Assembly (NCBI RefSeq): GCF_019857225.1
Contig: NZ_JAFJSY010000066.1
Span: 1 to 37,043 of the forward strand
Source of the DNA: Streptomyces plumbidurans
GTDB lineage: Bacteria; Actinomycetota; Actinomycetes; Streptomycetales; Streptomycetaceae
Reading direction: 5' to 3'
DNA: 37,043 bases
In this document: one piece after another, positions 13,626 through 21,978 of the stretch
How the letters are laid out: each line of letters opens with the position of its first letter
Position numbering within the stretch: position 1 is the first letter of the stretch
Program-made: the position numbers and the translations under genes
Notes under the pieces: model-generated
Database searches by the model: none
The model's input: only the letters and a program-made list of their open reading frames with translations
What the model was told of the DNA's origin: nothing

Positions 13626-14729
13626 GTGACCGACGTAACCGGCGCGCCTGCTGATGTACTGCACACCCTGTTCCACTCGGACCAGGGCGGACATGAGCAA
13701 GTCGTGCTCTGCCAGGACCGCGCCAGTGGCCTCAAGGCCGTCATCGCCATCCACAACACCGCTCTGGGCCCGGCCCTGGGCGGTACACGCTTCTACCCGT
13801 ACGCGAGCGAGGCCGACGCAGTCGCCGACGCCCTCAACCTCGCGCGCGGGATGTCGTACAAGAACGCCATGGCCGGTCTCGACCACGGCGGCGGCAAGGC
13901 CGTGATCATCGGAGACCCGGAGCGGGACAAGACCGAGGAGCTGCTGCTCGCCTACGGCCGGTTCGTCGCCTCGCTCGGCGGCCGCTACGTCACCGCGTGC
14001 GATGTCGGCACGTATGTCGCCGACATGGACGTCGTGGCCCGTGAGTGCCGCTGGACGACCGGCCGCTCCCCCGAGAACGGCGGCGCGGGCGACTCGTCCG
14101 TGCTGACCGCCTTCGGCGTCTACCAGGGCATGCGGGCCAGTGCCCAGCACTTGTGGGGCGACCCGTCGCTGCGCGGCCGCAAGGTCGGCATCGCGGGCGT
14201 CGGCAAGGTCGGCCGGCATCTGGTGGAGCACCTGCGCTCCGAGGGCGCCGAGGTCGTCGTCACGGACGTGCGCGAGGAGGCCGTGGGCCGCATCGTCGCC
14301 GCCCACCCGGAGGGGGTGTCGGCGGTTGCCGACACCGCGACCCTGATCCGCGTCCAGGACCTCGACATCTACGCGCCCTGCGCGCTGGGCGGGGCCCTGA
14401 ACGACGACACCGTGCCGGTGCTCACCGCCAAGGTGGTCTGCGGCGCCGCCAACAACCAGCTCGCCCACCCGGGCGTGGAGAAGGACCTCGCCGACCGCGG
14501 GATCCTCTACGCGCCGGACTACGTGGTGAACGCCGGCGGTGTCATCCAGGTCGCCGACGAGCTGCACGGCTTCGACTTCGACCGGTGCAGGGCGAAGGCG
14601 GCGAAGATCTTCGACACCACGCTCGCCATATTCGCACGTGCGAAGGAGGACGGGATTCCGCCGGCCGCCGCGGCCGACCGGATCGCCGAGCAGCGGATGC
14701 ACGAGGCGGCCGCGGGGCAGGGTCGCTGA
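13626..14729 (+). CDS. vdh: Valine (branched-chain amino acid) dehydrogenase
   Basis: 367 residues from GTG 13626, chosen because AGGAG lies 8 nt upstream and because the protein then begins VTDVTGAPADVLHTLFHS, as I recall for S. coelicolor Vdh. Member of the Glu/Leu/Phe/Val dehydrogenase family: substrate-binding half with GGTRFYPY, MSYKNAMAGLDHGGGKAV (catalytic Lys), then Rossmann half with GIAGVGKVGRHL. It deaminates valine, leucine and isoleucine with NAD+ to 2-oxo acids that feed acyl-CoA starters for fatty acids and macrolides. The family prefers NAD+; the cytoplasmic location follows from the lack of signal. Confidence 0.95.
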   Translation: MTDVTGAPADVLHTLFHSDQGGHEQVVLCQDRASGLKAVIAIHNTALGPALGGTRFYPYASEADAVADALNLARGMSYKNAMAGLDHGGGKAVIIGDPERDKTEELLLAYGRFVASLGGRYVTACDVGTYVADMDVVARECRWTTGRSPENGGAGDSSVLTAFGVYQGMRASAQHLWGDPSLRGRKVGIAGVGKVGRHLVEHLRSEGAEVVVTDVREEAVGRIVAAHPEGVSAVADTATLIRVQDLDIYAPCALGGALNDDTVPVLTAKVVCGAANNQLAHPGVEKDLADRGILYAPDYVVNAGGVIQVADELHGFDFDRCRAKAAKIFDTTLAIFARAKEDGIPPAAAADRIAEQRMHEAAAGQGR

Positions 14730-15019
14730 CCTCCGGAAGGTTTGACCGGTACCCGTCGGCGCACACTTAGAGAGAACTCTCACGTTCGTCGGCGGGTCGC
14801 CCGCTCAGAAGTGGTTAAAATCGCGGTTGACCAGCGGGGACAGGGCGCCCCGAGGGTCCTGTGGCCGGGCCCGTGCTGCGGGCGACGTACCGTATGGGCG
14901 TGGGCTCAGGTACCGTGGAAGCCCTACGGACCGGTCTCTCCTTCGAGAGTCCGTTCCAGATCATGAACGCGTGTCAAGACTCTGGGGCCGTCGAGCCCCG
15001 TCACCGAGGGGGTCGAGCC

Positions 15020-15268
15020 ATGGGGCGCGGCCGGGCCAAGGCCAAGCAGACGAAGGTCGCCCGCCAGCTGAAGTACAACAGCGGCGGGACTGACCTGTCG
15101 CGTCTGGCCAGCGAGCTGGGCGCTTCGACTTCGAGCCAGCCGCCGAACGGCGAGCCGTTCGAGGACGACGACGAAGACGACCCGTACGCCCAGTACGCGG
15201 ATCTCTATAACGACGACGAGGACGAGGACGACGAGTCCGGTCCCGCGTCGCAACGCCGCGGCGCTTGA
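15020..15268 (+). CDS. DUF3073 small acidic-tailed protein
   Basis: 82 residues starting MGRGRAKAKQTKVARQLKY, the typical start of the actinobacterial DUF3073 family. The N-terminal third is basic and nucleic-acid-like; the C-terminal half is a run of Asp/Glu (DDDEDDPYAQYADLY and DDEDEDD). The ATG at 15020 follows GAGGGGGTCGAG. Function is unknown. It is convergent with purM and ends in its own terminator. The 290-bp gap behind vdh shows no further gene. Confidence 0.9.
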   Translation: MGRGRAKAKQTKVARQLKYNSGGTDLSRLASELGASTSSQPPNGEPFEDDDEDDPYAQYADLYNDDEDEDDESGPASQRRGA

Positions 15269-15285
15269 CGATCCAGCTGCGCTCG

Positions 15286-15324
15286 ACCCGGTCCGTGGTG
15301 GTCCACACCACCGGACCGGGTTTT
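15286..15324 (+). terminator. Terminator between the DUF3073 gene and purM
   Basis: ACCCGGTCCG-TGGTG pairs with CACCA-CCGGACCGGGT with one bulge around GTCCA; TTTT follows on the plus strand. Serves the DUF3073 transcript; the minus side lacks a T-tract. Confidence 0.85.
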
Positions 15325-15355
15325 GCGCTGCTTTCGCAACTGCCGGCCCGCGGCG

Positions 15356-16426
15356 TTACTGCTGTGCGTACGTGCCGACCAGGGCGGCGCCGGTGGTGTG
15401 CTCGCCGCGGTCGGTGATCTCTCCGGCGACCCAGGCCTCGACCCCACGGTCGGCCAGCGTCGCCAGGGCCACGTCCGTCGACTCCTGCGGCACGATCGCG
15501 ATCATGCCGACGCCCATGTTGAGGGTCTTCTCCAGCTCCAGGCCCTCGACCTGACCGGTCCGGCCGACAAGGTCGAAGACCGGAGCCGGGGTCCAGGTGG
15601 AGCGGTCGACGATCGCGTGCAGGTCGTCGGGGATCACCCGCGCCAGGTTGGCGGCCAGGCCGCCGCCCGTGATGTGCGAGAAGGCGTGCACCTCGGTGGT
15701 GCCGGTCAGGGCCAGGCAGTCCAGCGAGTAGATCTTGGTGGGCTCCAGCAGTTCCTCGCCGAGGGTGCGGCCGAACTCCTCGATGCGCGCGTCGAGGGAG
15801 AGCCCGCCCTGGTTCAGCAGGACGTGCCGCACGAGTGAGTACCCGTTCGAGTGAAGCCCGGACGCGGCCATGGCGATCACGGTGTCACCCGTACGGATGC
15901 GATCCGGGCCGAGCAGCCGGTCGGCCTCCACGACGCCCGTTCCGGCGCCGGCGACGTCGAAGTCGTCCGCGCCCAGCAGGCCCGGGTGCTCGGCCGTCTC
16001 GCCGCCCACGAGGGCGCAGCCGGCCAGTACGCAGCCCTCGGCGATGCCCTTGACGATGGCGGCGACCCGCTCGGGGTGGACCTTGCCGACGCAGATGTAG
16101 TCGGTCATGAACAGCGGCTCGGCGCCGCACACCACGATGTCGTCCATGACCATGGCGACCAGGTCGTGGCCGATGCTGTCGTACACGCCCAGCTGCCGGG
16201 CGATGTCGACCTTGGTGCCTACGCCGTCGGTGGCGGAGGCGAGCAGGGGGCGCTCGTAGCGCTTGAGGGCGGAGGCGTCGAAGAGGCCGGCGAAGCCGCC
16301 GAGGCCGCCGAGGACCTCGGGGCGCTGCGTCTTCTTCACCCACTCCTTCATGAGTTCGACGGCGCGGTCGCCCGCTTCGATGTCGACGCCCGCGGCTGCG
16401 TAGCTGGCACCGGTTGTCTCAGACAT
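15356..16426 (-). CDS. purM: Phosphoribosylformylglycinamidine cyclo-ligase (AIR synthetase)
   Basis: 356 residues, normal length. Makes 5-aminoimidazole ribonucleotide from FGAM and ATP, step 5 of purine synthesis. Family signatures: GVDIEAGDRAVELM at the start, ATDGVGTK, HDLVAMVMDDIVVCGAEPLFM and GGETAEHPG. It shares the PurM fold with PurL. It lies 43 nt behind purF on the same strand and is probably co-transcribed. No clear Shine-Dalgarno precedes the ATG (ACCAGCC), which would fit translational dependence on purF. Confidence 0.98.
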   Translation of the reverse strand: MSETTGASYAAAGVDIEAGDRAVELMKEWVKKTQRPEVLGGLGGFAGLFDASALKRYERPLLASATDGVGTKVDIARQLGVYDSIGHDLVAMVMDDIVVCGAEPLFMTDYICVGKVHPERVAAIVKGIAEGCVLAGCALVGGETAEHPGLLGADDFDVAGAGTGVVEADRLLGPDRIRTGDTVIAMAASGLHSNGYSLVRHVLLNQGGLSLDARIEEFGRTLGEELLEPTKIYSLDCLALTGTTEVHAFSHITGGGLAANLARVIPDDLHAIVDRSTWTPAPVFDLVGRTGQVEGLELEKTLNMGVGMIAIVPQESTDVALATLADRGVEAWVAGEITDRGEHTTGAALVGTYAQQ

Positions 16427-16469
16427 GGCTGGTGAGAACTTTCGTGTCGTACTGCAGGTGGGACGGGCG

Positions 16470-17999
16470 TTACGGGCGACGGATCGCGTCGGCCGCGGCC
16501 GTGGCTGCCGGACCGGCCGCCAGTTCGGTCTCCAGGAGCTGCTTGCCGAGCAGTTCGGGGTCCGGGAGATCCATCGGGTACTCGCCGTCGAAGCAGGCGC
16601 GGCAGAGGTTCGGCTTGGCGATCGTGGTCGCCTCGATCATGCCGTCGATGGAGATGTAGGCCAGGGAGTCGGCGCCCAGCGAGGTGCCGATCTCGTCGAT
16701 GGTCATGCCGTTGGCGATCAGCTCGGCGCGGGTGGCGAAGTCGATGCCGAAGAAGCAGGGCCACTTCACGGGCGGGGACGAGATCCGGATGTGGACCTCG
16801 GCGGCGCCCGCCTCGCGAAGCATCCGGACCAGGGCGCGCTGGGTGTTGCCGCGCACGATGGAGTCGTCGACGACGACGAGCCGCTTGCCCTTGATGACTT
16901 CCTTGAGGGGGTTCAGCTTCAGTCGGATGCCGAGTTGGCGGATGGTCTGTGAAGGCTGGATGAAGGTCCGGCCGACGTAGGCGTTCTTGACCAGACCGTT
17001 GCCGAACGGGATGCCGGAGGCTTCCGCGTAGCCGACGGCCGCGGGGGTGCCGGACTCGGGGGTCGCTATGACCAGGTCGGCGTCGACCGGGGCTTCCTTC
17101 GCGAGCTTGCGGCCCATCTCCACGCGGGAGAGGTAGACGTTCCGGCCGGCGATGTCGGTGTCGGGGCGGGCCAGGTACACGTACTCGAAGACACAGCCCT
17201 TGGGCTTCGCATCCGCGAATCGTGAGGTGCGCAGGCCGTTCTCGTCGATGGCGACGAACTCGCCCGGCTCGATCTCGCGGACGAAGGAGGCGCCGCAGAT
17301 GTCGAGGGCGGCGGACTCGGAGGCGACGACCCAGCCGCGCTCCAGGCGGCCGAGGACCAGCGGGCGGATGCCCTGCGGGTCGCGGGCGGCGTAAAGCGTG
17401 TGCTCGTCCATGAAGACGAGGCTGAAGGCGCCCTTGACCTGCGGGAGGACCGTGTGGGCGGCCTCCTCGATGGTCAGCGGGTTGCCGCTGTCGTCCTCCT
17501 GGGCGGCGAGCAGGGCCGTCAGCAGGTCGGTGTCGTTGGTGGCCGCGACGCGCGGGGTGCGGCCGCCCTCCTTCTTCGGGAGGTCGGCGACCATCTCGGC
17601 GAGCTGGGCGGTGTTGACCAGGTTGCCGTTGTGGCCGAGCGCGATGGAGCCGTGCCCGGTGGCACGGAACGTCGGCTGCGCGTTCTCCCACACGGAGGCG
17701 CCGGTGGTCGAGTAGCGGGCGTGACCGACCGCGATATGACCCTGGAGCGAACCGAGCGAGGTCTCGTCGAAGACCTGGGAGACGAGGCCCATGTCCTTGA
17801 AGACGAGGATCTGGGAGCCGTTGCTGACCGCGATTCCCGCGGATTCCTGGCCCCGATGCTGGAGGGCGTAGAGCCCGAAGTAAGTGAGCTTGGCGACCTC
17901 TTCGCCCGGAGCCCAGACTCCGAAGACGCCGCAGGCGTCCTGGGGGCCTTTCTCACCGGGGAGCAGATCATGATTGAGTCGACCGTCACCACGTGGCAC
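16470..17999 (-). CDS. purF: Amidophosphoribosyltransferase
   Basis: 509 residues. Catalyses the first committed step, PRPP plus glutamine to phosphoribosylamine. A 22-residue propeptide precedes C23 in QDACGVFG, the N-terminal nucleophile of the glutaminase half. The phosphoribosyltransferase half has the PRPP motif VVVDDSIVRGNT. The cysteines in WPCFFGID and LCRACFDGEYP, with that in GCVFEY, match the 4Fe-4S class known from B. subtilis, so oxygen-sensitive regulation is likely. It starts at a GTG with no ribosome site and a -10 hexamer only 7 nt upstream, pointing to a leaderless transcript. purM follows. Confidence 0.98.
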   Translation of the reverse strand: MPRGDGRLNHDLLPGEKGPQDACGVFGVWAPGEEVAKLTYFGLYALQHRGQESAGIAVSNGSQILVFKDMGLVSQVFDETSLGSLQGHIAVGHARYSTTGASVWENAQPTFRATGHGSIALGHNGNLVNTAQLAEMVADLPKKEGGRTPRVAATNDTDLLTALLAAQEDDSGNPLTIEEAAHTVLPQVKGAFSLVFMDEHTLYAARDPQGIRPLVLGRLERGWVVASESAALDICGASFVREIEPGEFVAIDENGLRTSRFADAKPKGCVFEYVYLARPDTDIAGRNVYLSRVEMGRKLAKEAPVDADLVIATPESGTPAAVGYAEASGIPFGNGLVKNAYVGRTFIQPSQTIRQLGIRLKLNPLKEVIKGKRLVVVDDSIVRGNTQRALVRMLREAGAAEVHIRISSPPVKWPCFFGIDFATRAELIANGMTIDEIGTSLGADSLAYISIDGMIEATTIAKPNLCRACFDGEYPMDLPDPELLGKQLLETELAAGPAATAAADAIRRP

Positions 18000-18006
18000 G
18001 GCACCG

Positions 18007-18036
18007 AGTGTAGGCGAGATCGACCACTGGTCCGAA
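18007..18036 (-). promoter_or_regulatory. Predicted purF promoter giving a leaderless mRNA
   Basis: On the minus strand TTCGGA (18031-18036), an 18-nt spacer and TACACT (18007-18012) are followed after 7 nt by the purF GTG (17999). Transcription would begin at or one base before the start codon. No Shine-Dalgarno is present, in agreement. Confidence 0.55.
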
Positions 18037-18060
18037 TTGGGGATGGGCGCCGGCAGTGGA

Positions 18061-18864
18061 TCACCGTCCGGCGACGGCTTCGGCGCTTTCTCCGTTTTCG
18101 CTGGTCAGGGTGAGGGTGCGGTGATCCACGCGATAGGTGGCCGTGCCGTCGAAGAGGCGCAGGAGGCTCTTCTCGGTGTGCATGAGTGAGGCGTCGCACA
18201 TCATTCGGGTGGTGGAGGCGGGGCCCAGCGTGATCCGGCCGTCGCGGACGGTGGCTTTCGCGGTGACGTGATTGCATCCCAGGCGGCCCGTCACCTTGCC
18301 CGATTTCTTGTCGAAGGTGAGGTATGCGGAGCCCTTGGCCTGCGGCGGCAGGCTCGCCGCGGTGCCGTCCCGGCCGAGCGAGGTGATCGTCCACTTCGTC
18401 CCGTACAGCGGGGTGTCCTGCTCCTTGGTGAGGTGGATGCGGTCGCCGTCGTGGGTGGTGAGCGTCAGCTTGTTCCCCTTGAGGTCGGCCGTGAGCGTGT
18501 GGTCGACGAGGGTGTGCGAGAAGGCGCGCTCGAAGGCCATGCGCGCGGGTTCGCAGGCCATCAGGGTCTGCCGGGCGTGCGTCAGCTTGACGTGGTGGCC
18601 GGTGAGGGCGGCCTTCGCGCCGAACTCGTTGCAGCCGTAGCTGCCCTCGGCGGTGCCGTTCTTGCCGATGCGCAGGTCGGCGTCGGCGCCGGCGGGGGCG
18701 TGCCGGGTGGTGCCGTCCACGGTGACGCTGTCGACCTTCCAGTGGACGCCCGCCACCTCGGAGGCGGCGGAGGCGCCGGCCGGGTCGCCGGCTGTGTCGC
18801 TGCCGCACGCCATGACGAACGGAAGCACGGTCAGGACGGCGAGGGTGAGTCGCTGTTTGTCCAT
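18061..18864 (-). CDS. Lipoprotein with two META (HslJ-like) domains
   Basis: 267 residues. Signal peptide MDKQRLTLAVLTVLPFVMAC with lipidated Cys at residue 20, followed by Gly/Ala/Ser. Two META domains follow, each with the family marks: GCNEF plus MACEP in the first (about 43-150) and GCNHV plus MMCDA in the second (about 153-260). Both pairs of Cys could form disulphides outside the cell. HslJ-like proteins are linked to heat or drug tolerance in other bacteria, but the activity is unknown. It lies 39 nt behind the maleylpyruvate isomerase-like gene and 61 nt ahead of purF; purF seems to have its own promoter. Confidence 0.9.
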   Translation of the reverse strand: MDKQRLTLAVLTVLPFVMACGSDTAGDPAGASAASEVAGVHWKVDSVTVDGTTRHAPAGADADLRIGKNGTAEGSYGCNEFGAKAALTGHHVKLTHARQTLMACEPARMAFERAFSHTLVDHTLTADLKGNKLTLTTHDGDRIHLTKEQDTPLYGTKWTITSLGRDGTAASLPPQAKGSAYLTFDKKSGKVTGRLGCNHVTAKATVRDGRITLGPASTTRMMCDASLMHTEKSLLRLFDGTATYRVDHRTLTLTSENGESAEAVAGR

Positions 18865-18903
18865 ACCGGTGGGACGGGAGGGACCGGAGGCCGGTTCCCC
18901 GCT

Positions 18904-19701
18904 TCACCCCATCAGCGGCAGCAGCCCGCTCAGGTCGGCCCGCTCGCCGCTCGCGCCGACCCGGGCCCGCTCGACCGCTTCCGCCCAGGTCACGCGCCCG
19001 GTGGCGAGCCGGATCCAGGTCAGCGGGTCGGTCTCGACGACGTTGGGCGGGGTGCCGCGGGTGTGCCGGGGCCCCTCGATGCACTGCACCACGGCGTACG
19101 GCGGGATCCGCACCTCGGTCGCGCCGCCGGGCGCCTTGGCGGCGAGGGCGTCGGCGAGCAGCCGGGTGCAGGCGGCGAGGGCCTGGCGCTCGTAGGGCAC
19201 TTCGAGGCCGGGGACGGCGTCGTTGAGGTCGTCGGTGTGGACGATCAGTTCGACGGTGCGGGTGACCAGGTAGTCGGAGAGCGGCATGGGGCCGGTGTTG
19301 GTGGCGAGCAGGCGGGCGCCGGGGTGTGCGGCGAGGTCGGCGCTGAAGCGGCTCTCGACGGCGGCGAGGTAGGCGTCGGGATCGGGGTTGTCGCCGGCGA
19401 GCCGGCGGCTCATGTCGTCGATCCCGGCCGCGTTGCCGGCGGTCGCGAACGGCCAGTCGAGGGCCGTGACCTGCTGCCGGGGCGGCTCCGGCAGCTCCAG
19501 GAACCGGCTGACGGCACCGAGTGCCATGCCGGTGTGCGCGATCAGGTCCCGTACGGTCCACTCGCCCAGCCGCGTGGGCGCGGCCAGCTGTTCGGGGCCG
19601 AGGGTGCGCACGGCATCGCGCAGATGCCCGAACTGCGCGCTCACGGCGGCACGGATCTTGACGGAGTCGTACGTGCGGGCGCGTTTTTTGGCCGGGGGCA
19701 T
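18904..19701 (-). CDS. Maleylpyruvate isomerase-like N-domain plus bacterial SCP-like C-domain
   Basis: 265 residues. The N-terminal DinB/MDMPI-type four-helix domain carries GEWTVRDLIAHTG and RTVELIVHTDDL, whose His, Glu and His form the usual metal triad. The C-terminal 90 residues (IPPYAVVQCIEGPRHTRGTPPNVVETDP to the end) resemble the sterol-carrier-like tail of this actinobacterial family. Relatives are thiol (mycothiol)-dependent enzymes, but many have no known substrate. It starts 10 nt behind the TetR stop and is probably in the same transcript, followed by the META lipoprotein. Confidence 0.85.
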   Translation of the reverse strand: MPPAKKRARTYDSVKIRAAVSAQFGHLRDAVRTLGPEQLAAPTRLGEWTVRDLIAHTGMALGAVSRFLELPEPPRQQVTALDWPFATAGNAAGIDDMSRRLAGDNPDPDAYLAAVESRFSADLAAHPGARLLATNTGPMPLSDYLVTRTVELIVHTDDLNDAVPGLEVPYERQALAACTRLLADALAAKAPGGATEVRIPPYAVVQCIEGPRHTRGTPPNVVETDPLTWIRLATGRVTWAEAVERARVGASGERADLSGLLPLMG

Positions 19702-19711
19702 GGCGGTGAGC

Positions 19712-20359
19712 CTAGATCCCGGCCTTGCGCGCGTAGGTGCCGAGGCCCTGCTCCACGAGTGCGAAGGCCTGCTCCGCGCGGGCGGTGGCGTCGGCGGCGA
19801 CCGTGTCGACGGGTTCGCCCGCGGTGATGCGGCGGTGGTGCTCCTCGACGAGGGCGTTGCGGGCGGCGCTGAGCATCGCGGCGGCCACCGTCGCGAGCAT
19901 CAGGTCGCCTGTTTCCTCGGCGAGCAGGGCGGCCAGGTCGCGGGTGCCCTGCTGGGCGGAGAGGAAGGCCCGTTCCATCAACACCGGTGTGTCGGCGACG
20001 AGTTGACGCACCTGGCGGGCGAAGGGTTCACTGTGCAGGCCGATCGAGGGGTCGCGGGTCTCGATCATGCTCAGGAACTGGCGGCGTACGGCCTGTACCG
20101 CGCTCTCCCCCGGCTCCCGCTCGCGCACCGCGCGGGCCGCGTCCTGGAAGTGCTCCTCCATGGGCCGGAAGACCAGGTCCTCCTTGGTGCCGAAGTAGTT
20201 GAAGACGGTCATCTTCGAGACCTCGGCGGCGTCGGCGACCTCCTGCACGGAGACGTTGTCGAAGCCGCGCTCGGTGAACAGCTCGACCGCGACCTGCCAG
20301 ATCCGCATCGCCGTCTGCCGCTTCTTGCGCTCGCGCAGTCCCATCGTCTCGGCCGTCAT
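19712..20359 (-). CDS. TetR-family regulator, divergent from an MFS exporter
   Basis: 215 residues. N-terminal helix-turn-helix RIWQVAVELFTERGFDNVSVQEVADAAEVSKMTVFNYFGTKEDL (in pieces: residues about 19-62) is typical of TetR. The variable C-terminal ligand domain is helical. The start ATG is 79 bp from the MFS start on the other strand, so it most likely represses the exporter and itself through the palindromes in the gap. Confidence 0.93.
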   Translation of the reverse strand: MTAETMGLRERKKRQTAMRIWQVAVELFTERGFDNVSVQEVADAAEVSKMTVFNYFGTKEDLVFRPMEEHFQDAARAVREREPGESAVQAVRRQFLSMIETRDPSIGLHSEPFARQVRQLVADTPVLMERAFLSAQQGTRDLAALLAEETGDLMLATVAAAMLSAARNALVEEHHRRITAGEPVDTVAADATARAEQAFALVEQGLGTYARKAGI

Positions 20360-20366
20360 GCCAGCA

Positions 20367-20414
20367 CTGTACCAAGGCGATTTTTAATCCCGGATAAAAC
20401 ATTGACTCGGTACA
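20367..20414. promoter_or_regulatory. Candidate TetR operator region and divergent promoters
   Basis: The 79-bp gap is AT-rich in its centre. It holds the perfect palindrome ATCC-C-GGAT (20387-20395) flanked by TTTTTA and AAAAC, and an outer pair CTGTACC (20367-20373)/GGTACA (20409-20414). A -35-like TTGACT (20402-20407) faces the MFS gene. One or more of these should be the TetR site. Confidence 0.45.
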
Positions 20415-20438
20415 CAAACATTGGGCATGGTGGTTCCC

Positions 20439-21917
20439 ATGACCGAGACCCAACGCAAAGTCGGCCTTTTCGTCTGCCTGCTCACCATCGTCCTGGCGGT
20501 CCTGGACCTGCAGATCGTGTCCGCGGCCACCGTCCCGATCGCCCACGACCTCGACCCCGCCCACGGAATCGACAAGATCCCCTGGCTGATCAGCGCCTAC
20601 GCCCTGGCCTCGGCCGCGCTGCTGCCGCTGTACGGCAAGCTGTGCGACGTCGCCGGCCCCAAGCGGGTCTTCACCGGCGCGATCGCCACCTTCCTGCTCG
20701 GCTCCGCGCTGTGCGGCGCCGCCCAGTCGATGACCGAGCTGATCGCGGCCCGCGCACTGCAGGGCCTGGGCGGCGGCGGCCTGATGAGCGTGACGATGGT
20801 CGTCATCGCCCACCTGCGGACCCCGGGCGAGAAGAACTCCGGCACCAACGCCGGCGGGCTCGTCGCCGGCGGCGCCATGGCCATCGGCCCCTGGCTCGGC
20901 GGCGTACTCGCCGACCACGCCGGCTGGCGCTGGATCTTCTACGTCAACCTGCCCGTCGGCCTCGTCGTCCTCGTCGCCTCCGCGCTCGCGCTGAAGCTCC
21001 CCGAGCAGCACGAACGGCGCCCGCTCGACTACAGCGGCGCCGTGCTCGCCGCCGCGTTCTCCAGCGCGCTGCTCCTGGTCACCGACTGGGGCGGCAAGAA
21101 GTACGCCTGGACGTCACCGGTCGTCCTCGGCCTCGCGGCCACGACCGTCATCGCACTCGCCCTGTTCGTGTGGCGCCAGCTCAGGGCCGCCGAACCCGTC
21201 CTGCCGCTCGGCCTGTTCCGCATCCGTGAGCTGCGGCTCGGCTTCGCCGTCCAGGCGATCATGGGGGCCGCGATGACGGGCGCCATCTACTACGTGCTGG
21301 TCTACCTGCAGCTGGCCCGCGGCATCAGCAGCTCCTCCGCGGGCCTGTATCTGATCCCGATGGCCGTGGGCCTGTCGGCGACCGGGCTGCTGGCCGGCCC
21401 GCTGGGCGCCCGCGGCTGGACGGCACGGACCTTCACCATCAGCGGCACGGTCACCGCCGCCCTCGCGTTCGTCCTGCTCGCCGCCACGACCGGCCCGGAG
21501 ACCTCGCTGTGGCTGATCCGCGGTGAACTCCTGCTGGTCGGGGCCGGGTTCGGGCAGCTGCTCGGCCAGCTGATCCTGCTCGTCCAGGACTCCGCGCCGC
21601 GCCCGCAGCTCGGCGTCGCCACGACCTCCGTCCGCTACTTCCAGGCCCTCGGCAACGCCCTGGGCACCGCCATGTTCGGCACCGTCCTGACCCGCCTGTA
21701 CGCGGCCGACGGCCCCGGCGGCGATGTGAGCGCGCTCGCCCGGCTGACCGGCGACGCACGCACGGCGGGCGTGCAGGCCTACGTCGACGCGACGAACGTG
21801 GTGTTCTGGTGCGGCGCCGCCCTGATGGCGGTGGCCGCGCTGATGGCGCTCAGGCTGCCCAGGTCCCGCCCCGGGACGGCCGCCCCGGAGCCGGCGAAGC
21901 AGCCGGTGGCCGTATGA
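20439..21917 (+). CDS. MFS drug exporter, DHA2 (EmrB/QacA) type
   Basis: 492 residues with about 14 hydrophobic segments. The start (VGLFVCLLTIVLAVLDLQIVSAA), the motif A-like GKLCDVAGPKRVF and RALQGLGGGGLMSV place it in the DHA2 family of proton-driven multidrug exporters in the cytoplasmic membrane. ATG 20439 is used; TTG 20421 and ATG 20427 are in-frame alternatives without ribosome sites. It is divergent from the TetR gene, the usual pairing of exporter and its repressor. The drug is not predictable. Confidence 0.93.
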   Translation: MTETQRKVGLFVCLLTIVLAVLDLQIVSAATVPIAHDLDPAHGIDKIPWLISAYALASAALLPLYGKLCDVAGPKRVFTGAIATFLLGSALCGAAQSMTELIAARALQGLGGGGLMSVTMVVIAHLRTPGEKNSGTNAGGLVAGGAMAIGPWLGGVLADHAGWRWIFYVNLPVGLVVLVASALALKLPEQHERRPLDYSGAVLAAAFSSALLLVTDWGGKKYAWTSPVVLGLAATTVIALALFVWRQLRAAEPVLPLGLFRIRELRLGFAVQAIMGAAMTGAIYYVLVYLQLARGISSSSAGLYLIPMAVGLSATGLLAGPLGARGWTARTFTISGTVTAALAFVLLAATTGPETSLWLIRGELLLVGAGFGQLLGQLILLVQDSAPRPQLGVATTSVRYFQALGNALGTAMFGTVLTRLYAADGPGGDVSALARLTGDARTAGVQAYVDATNVVFWCGAALMAVAALMALRLPRSRPGTAAPEPAKQPVAV

Positions 21918-21926
21918 GAACAGGCC

Positions 21927-21961
21927 GAAGGCCCTGCCCGTGCGGAACGGGCGGGGCCTTC
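21927..21961. terminator. Terminator between the convergent MFS and purL genes
   Basis: GAAGGCCCTGCCCGT (21927-21941) and ACGGGCGGGGCCTTC (21947-21961) form a 15-bp stem with one T-G pair and a GCGGA loop. Symmetric enough to serve both strands, though neither side has a long T-tract. Confidence 0.75.
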
Positions 21962-21978
21962 GTCGTCCTGCGGACCGC

